Assembly (NCBI GenBank): GCA_025462725.1
Contig: JAOAPE010000002.1
Coordinates: forward strand, 248,001-312,000
Reading direction: 5' to 3'
Length of the DNA stretch: 64,000 nucleotides
From: Terriglobales bacterium
Lineage (GTDB): Bacteria > Acidobacteriota > Terriglobia > Terriglobales > Acidobacteriaceae
Under the pieces are notes generated by a model. That model ran no database searches, was not told the DNA's origin, and worked only from the letters and a program-made list of their open reading frames with translations. Positions 61,194 to 64,000 of this stretch are shown here, piece after piece; within the stretch, counting starts at the first letter, position 1; each line of letters begins with the position of its first letter. The position numbers were made by a program, and so were the translations under genes.

Positions 61194-62786
61194 ATGCCCA
61201 AGCGCTCCAAGCCGACGCAACTCTCCCGCCGCGAATTTCTCGCCGCCACTAGCGCCGCGCTGATTGGCCTCGGCATGAAAACGGACAAGCCAATTGCCGG
61301 CGAATTCGTGAACGAATCCTTCCAACTCGGACACATGCTCCGCGACCGCACACCTTTTCCCGCACCGACTAAGAAAGAGAAATTTGCGATTGTCATCGTC
61401 GGCGGCGGCATGGCCGGACTCTCCGCTGCATGGCAGCTTGAGCGTCGCAGCTTCCGCGACTTCGTTCTCCTCGAAATGGACAAGCAGCCCGGTGGCAATT
61501 CCCGATGGGGAGAGAACGACATCACCGCCTATCCCTGGGCTGCGCATTATGTTCCCGTGCCCAACGCCAAGGCCACGCTCGTGCGCGAACTCTTCGAGGA
61601 ATTTGGCGCGCTCAAGAACGGCAAGTGGGAAGAGCGCTATCTCTGCTTTACTCCGCAAGAGCGCCTCTTCATTCATGGACGCTGGCAGGACGGTATCGAG
61701 CCTGCCGTCGGACTCACCGATCGTGATCGGGAACAATTCAAACGCTTTGACGATCTCATGCAGCGCTTCCGCGCGAGCAACAACTTCACCATTCCAACGC
61801 AACTCGGAATGGACATTACACAGAAGCCGGACATCGCCGCCCTCGACCGCGTCTCCATCGCCGAATGGCTACAGCAGCAGAAACTCGATTCCCCATACCT
61901 GCGCTGGTACGTTGACTACGCCTGTCGCGACGACTACGGCGCGCCCGCATCAGCCACTTCCGCGTGGGCCGGCGCGCATTACTACGCCTCGCGCGAGCAC
62001 GAAGAGAAAGGCCCGCTCACTTGGCCAGAGGGCAACGGCTGGATCGCCCGACGCCTCATCAAAAAACTCGACAGCTACATCCGCCGCAACGCACTCGTTC
62101 ACCGCATCACCAAAGACAAGAACCGCTACCGCATTCTCGCCGGCGACACAGAGTTCACCGCCGACTCCGTCATCTTCGCCGCTCCAACATTTCTCGCGCC
62201 CTATCTCATCGAAGGCATGCCGCCTGCGCTTACAAAGGATCTTGTTTACTCCCCTTGGCTCACCGCCAACCTCACTCTCGACCGACTACCGCGCGAGATC
62301 GGCGGCACTGAGACCGCATGGGACAACGTCATCTACAACTCGCCCTCACTTGGATACATTGTTGCCAACCACCAAAGCATCCGCCAGCACGAGGACCGCA
62401 GCGTCTGGACGTACTACTGGGCGCTTGCGGAAAGATCTCCGCTAGAATCCCGTCGCTTTTTGCTCGAAAAAGATTGGAACTATTGGAAGGAAGCGATTCT
62501 TACCGACCTCGCCCGCATTCATCCTGATATTCGCGATTGCGTCAGCCGCCTCGACATCATGCGCATGGGCCATGCCATGATTCGCCCGTCAGTCGGCTTC
62601 ATGTTCTCAGACAGCCGACGCGCCCTCACCCGCCCTCATGCGGGACTTGAACGCTTGTTCTTCGCCAATTCCGACCTCAGCGGTATTTCCATCTTCGAAG
62701 AGGCGCAGTATCGAGGAGTCACTGCGGCACAGCAAGCACTCGCCATCATCTCCGGCTCACAAGAATCTACTGCGCCGACCGCTTAA
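61194..62786 (+). CDS. FAD-dependent amine oxidase, Tat-exported
   Basis: A 530-residue flavoprotein from the ATG at 61194. A twin-arginine signal (SRREFLAATSAALIGLG) is followed by the FAD-binding IVGGGMAGLSAAWQLE, then LLEMDKQPGGNSRW and a C-terminal SGISIFEEAQYRGV. It belongs to the NAD(P)/FAD amine oxidase family, so polyamines from the SpeD/SpeE step are candidate substrates. It starts 11 bases after the speE stop and ends the cluster. Confidence 0.88.
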   Translation: MPKRSKPTQLSRREFLAATSAALIGLGMKTDKPIAGEFVNESFQLGHMLRDRTPFPAPTKKEKFAIVIVGGGMAGLSAAWQLERRSFRDFVLLEMDKQPGGNSRWGENDITAYPWAAHYVPVPNAKATLVRELFEEFGALKNGKWEERYLCFTPQERLFIHGRWQDGIEPAVGLTDRDREQFKRFDDLMQRFRASNNFTIPTQLGMDITQKPDIAALDRVSIAEWLQQQKLDSPYLRWYVDYACRDDYGAPASATSAWAGAHYYASREHEEKGPLTWPEGNGWIARRLIKKLDSYIRRNALVHRITKDKNRYRILAGDTEFTADSVIFAAPTFLAPYLIEGMPPALTKDLVYSPWLTANLTLDRLPREIGGTETAWDNVIYNSPSLGYIVANHQSIRQHEDRSVWTYYWALAERSPLESRRFLLEKDWNYWKEAILTDLARIHPDIRDCVSRLDIMRMGHAMIRPSVGFMFSDSRRALTRPHAGLERLFFANSDLSGISIFEEAQYRGVTAAQQALAIISGSQESTAPTA

Positions 62787-64000
62787 ACACCGCACTATTC
62801 CGCTCGTCCGCCGAGATCTGCCGATACGTCGAGTTCAACTCCTTCAACCCTTCCAGCGGAACGCTGACCTGGTTCAACGTGTATTCGCGCCTATATGACA
62901 GGACGTTGCCATCCATCTTTATTTCGCTCTTGTAGCTTGCGCCTGGGCTGCTGACCTTTGTCGGTGTCGGAAGTTCATCCACCGTGAATCCCGCTGGCAT
63001 GGCGATGTTAAATTCATCGGTCTGCAATGTGGGTGCTCCAAGCTCAAAAGCATATTTGCGTTCTTTGAGGTCGATCGTGCCTTCCATCTTGCTGCCAAAC
63101 ACTCGTGGACGGATCAATAGCAGCGCACCCATCTGCTTTGCGTAATTATTGGCTTCAAACTTGTAATGGACGATCAGGTCCTTGTCATAGTCCTCAAGGT
63201 TTTCCACTTGATAGTCCTTCAAGGTGAACCCTGTCAGGAATTCTCCCAAAAAAGATTCCATTTTTTTCATGCGTTGCGGCGCCGGCATGGCCAGCAACTC
63301 GCCGCGATATTGCACCGCATTACCGCCCGTGCGGACTTCCTTCACTTCGCCGCTCAGCATTCCCGCGGCACTCAGCGAAAGGTTCGCCGTGCGTGACAAC
63401 CGGTTTCCCGATGGCGGTTGCAAAGGGAAATCGATCAGTTCGCCGTCCTTTTCCGTGATCAGCAGCCCGAAGTTCCCTTGTGTGTAGGAAGGCAGGAATC
63501 CCACGGGAGTCAACTCGCTCGTCGGATCGAATATCAGCAACCGCCCCAGCTTCGGATGTTGCACCACGGAATAAAGAGGCTCCGCCGACAAAGCTTCGTC
63601 GGCCGGCAATTTGATCGCAAGGATCATGTGGTTGAAGCTCGCAGCTGAGGGGAATGCGGGCGCGATCACTCCCCGGTCAGTCTGGGCAAGCACGTTGTAA
63701 GACTCGATTCCCACTTCATGCAACATGGTTCCCATCAACGTGGCTTTGTCTTTGCAATCGCCATAACGATTGCTGAATATGGCCGGAGCCATATGCGGCT
63801 GATAACCGCCGATTCCGATCTCGATCGCAACATACCGAATGTCATGCTGCGCGAAACCGGCCAATGCTCTGATCTTTTCAATTGTGCTGGTCTTTCCCGC
63901 AACCAATGCTCTGGCCTTCTGCTGCATCTCTGGAGTCGCTTGCCTGCGGTCGGCCGTCAACTGCCAAGCCCATGAGCCCACGTCATGCCAGGAGCCATGT
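62767..64000 (-). CDS. DUF3857/transglutaminase-type protein, cut by window end
   Basis: Incomplete at the 5' end: the reading frame runs open to the window edge (residues before the internal GTG at 63981 read HGSWHDVGSWAWQ). The visible 410 residues contain a transglutaminase core with Cys in RYGDCKDKATLM, His in SFNHMILAI, and Asp in IFDPTSE, then a beta-rich C-terminal region. Such proteins are usually exported. It is convergent with, and overlaps by 20 bases, the amine oxidase gene. Confidence 0.82.
   Translation of the reverse strand, partial: HGSWHDVGSWAWQLTADRRQATPEMQQKARALVAGKTSTIEKIRALAGFAQHDIRYVAIEIGIGGYQPHMAPAIFSNRYGDCKDKATLMGTMLHEVGIESYNVLAQTDRGVIAPAFPSAASFNHMILAIKLPADEALSAEPLYSVVQHPKLGRLLIFDPTSELTPVGFLPSYTQGNFGLLITEKDGELIDFPLQPPSGNRLSRTANLSLSAAGMLSGEVKEVRTGGNAVQYRGELLAMPAPQRMKKMESFLGEFLTGFTLKDYQVENLEDYDKDLIVHYKFEANNYAKQMGALLLIRPRVFGSKMEGTIDLKERKYAFELGAPTLQTDEFNIAMPAGFTVDELPTPTKVSSPGASYKSEIKMDGNVLSYRREYTLNQVSVPLEGLKELNSTYRQISADERNSAVFKRSAQ

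Noticed and set aside
1-64000. CRISPR arrays, rRNA genes and prophage
   Set aside because: No regularly spaced repeats, rRNA-like sequence or phage structural genes were found anywhere in the window.

Overview
The window reads as a chromosomal segment of a soil-type acidobacterium, most likely Acidobacteriota class Terriglobia. This is inferred from the look of the proteins, the moderate-to-high GC content and the mix of gene families; no database search was possible. Genes are tightly packed on both strands. There is one tRNA (Gln-TTG), no rRNA, no CRISPR array, no prophage and no intact insertion sequence apart from one REP-associated transposase.

Layout. 1-13.2 kb: a NUDIX hydrolase, then a minus-strand run of an M13 peptidase, a SulP transporter, an Mce/MlaD lipid-transport protein with five 34-residue repeats, a membrane protein with a spermidine-synthase-like domain, and acpS / DUF488 / selA / recG. 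13.3-18 kb (plus): a GAF-GAF-GGDEF diguanylate cyclase, a NatAB-like ABC exporter and a DUF374 acyltransferase. 18-20.5 kb: a RAYT transposase with four copies of a REP palindrome, and a broken gene beside it. 20.8-22.7 kb: two tandem acyl carrier proteins and fabF. 23.6-27.8 kb (minus): an ECF sigma factor operon with a zinc-finger/HEAT anti-sigma-like protein, a DUF4097 protein and a double-PDZ protein. 29-34 kb (minus): translation and housekeeping genes (rplI, rpsR, rpsF, pth, rplY/ctc, prs, tRNA-Gln, ispE). 34-45.5 kb: mixed genes, including ruvB, a membrane protein plus winged-helix regulator pair with a shared palindromic operator, an M28 peptidase and a frameshifted beta-lactamase-like gene.

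The accessory highlight is 45.5-62.8 kb, a run of co-directional genes made of two modules. The first (45.5-54.4 kb) is a gas-vesicle cluster: a tandem ArsA/Get3-type ATPase, three GvpF/L proteins, GvpS-like, GvpK, GvpJ, GvpA and GvpG. A PAS histidine kinase with a cysteine-rich N-terminal domain and a receiver-only response regulator are embedded in it. The usual AAA+ protein GvpN is not seen. GvpA, GvpJ and two GvpF/L proteins carry unusual charged tails.

The second module (54.5-62.8 kb) looks like a polyamine/envelope system: a rhomboid protease, an SPFH protein, a POTRA-like secreted protein (frameshifted), SpeD, two DUF4178 proteins, a small membrane protein, DUF350, a membrane-anchored spermidine synthase and a Tat-exported FAD amine oxidase. 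Four of these proteins carry a zinc ribbon. The window ends inside a DUF3857/transglutaminase-type gene on the minus strand.

Four genes are each broken by what looks like one small indel (near 18,878, 34,378, 43,045 and 56,675). They may be real decay or assembly errors, and should be checked against reads.
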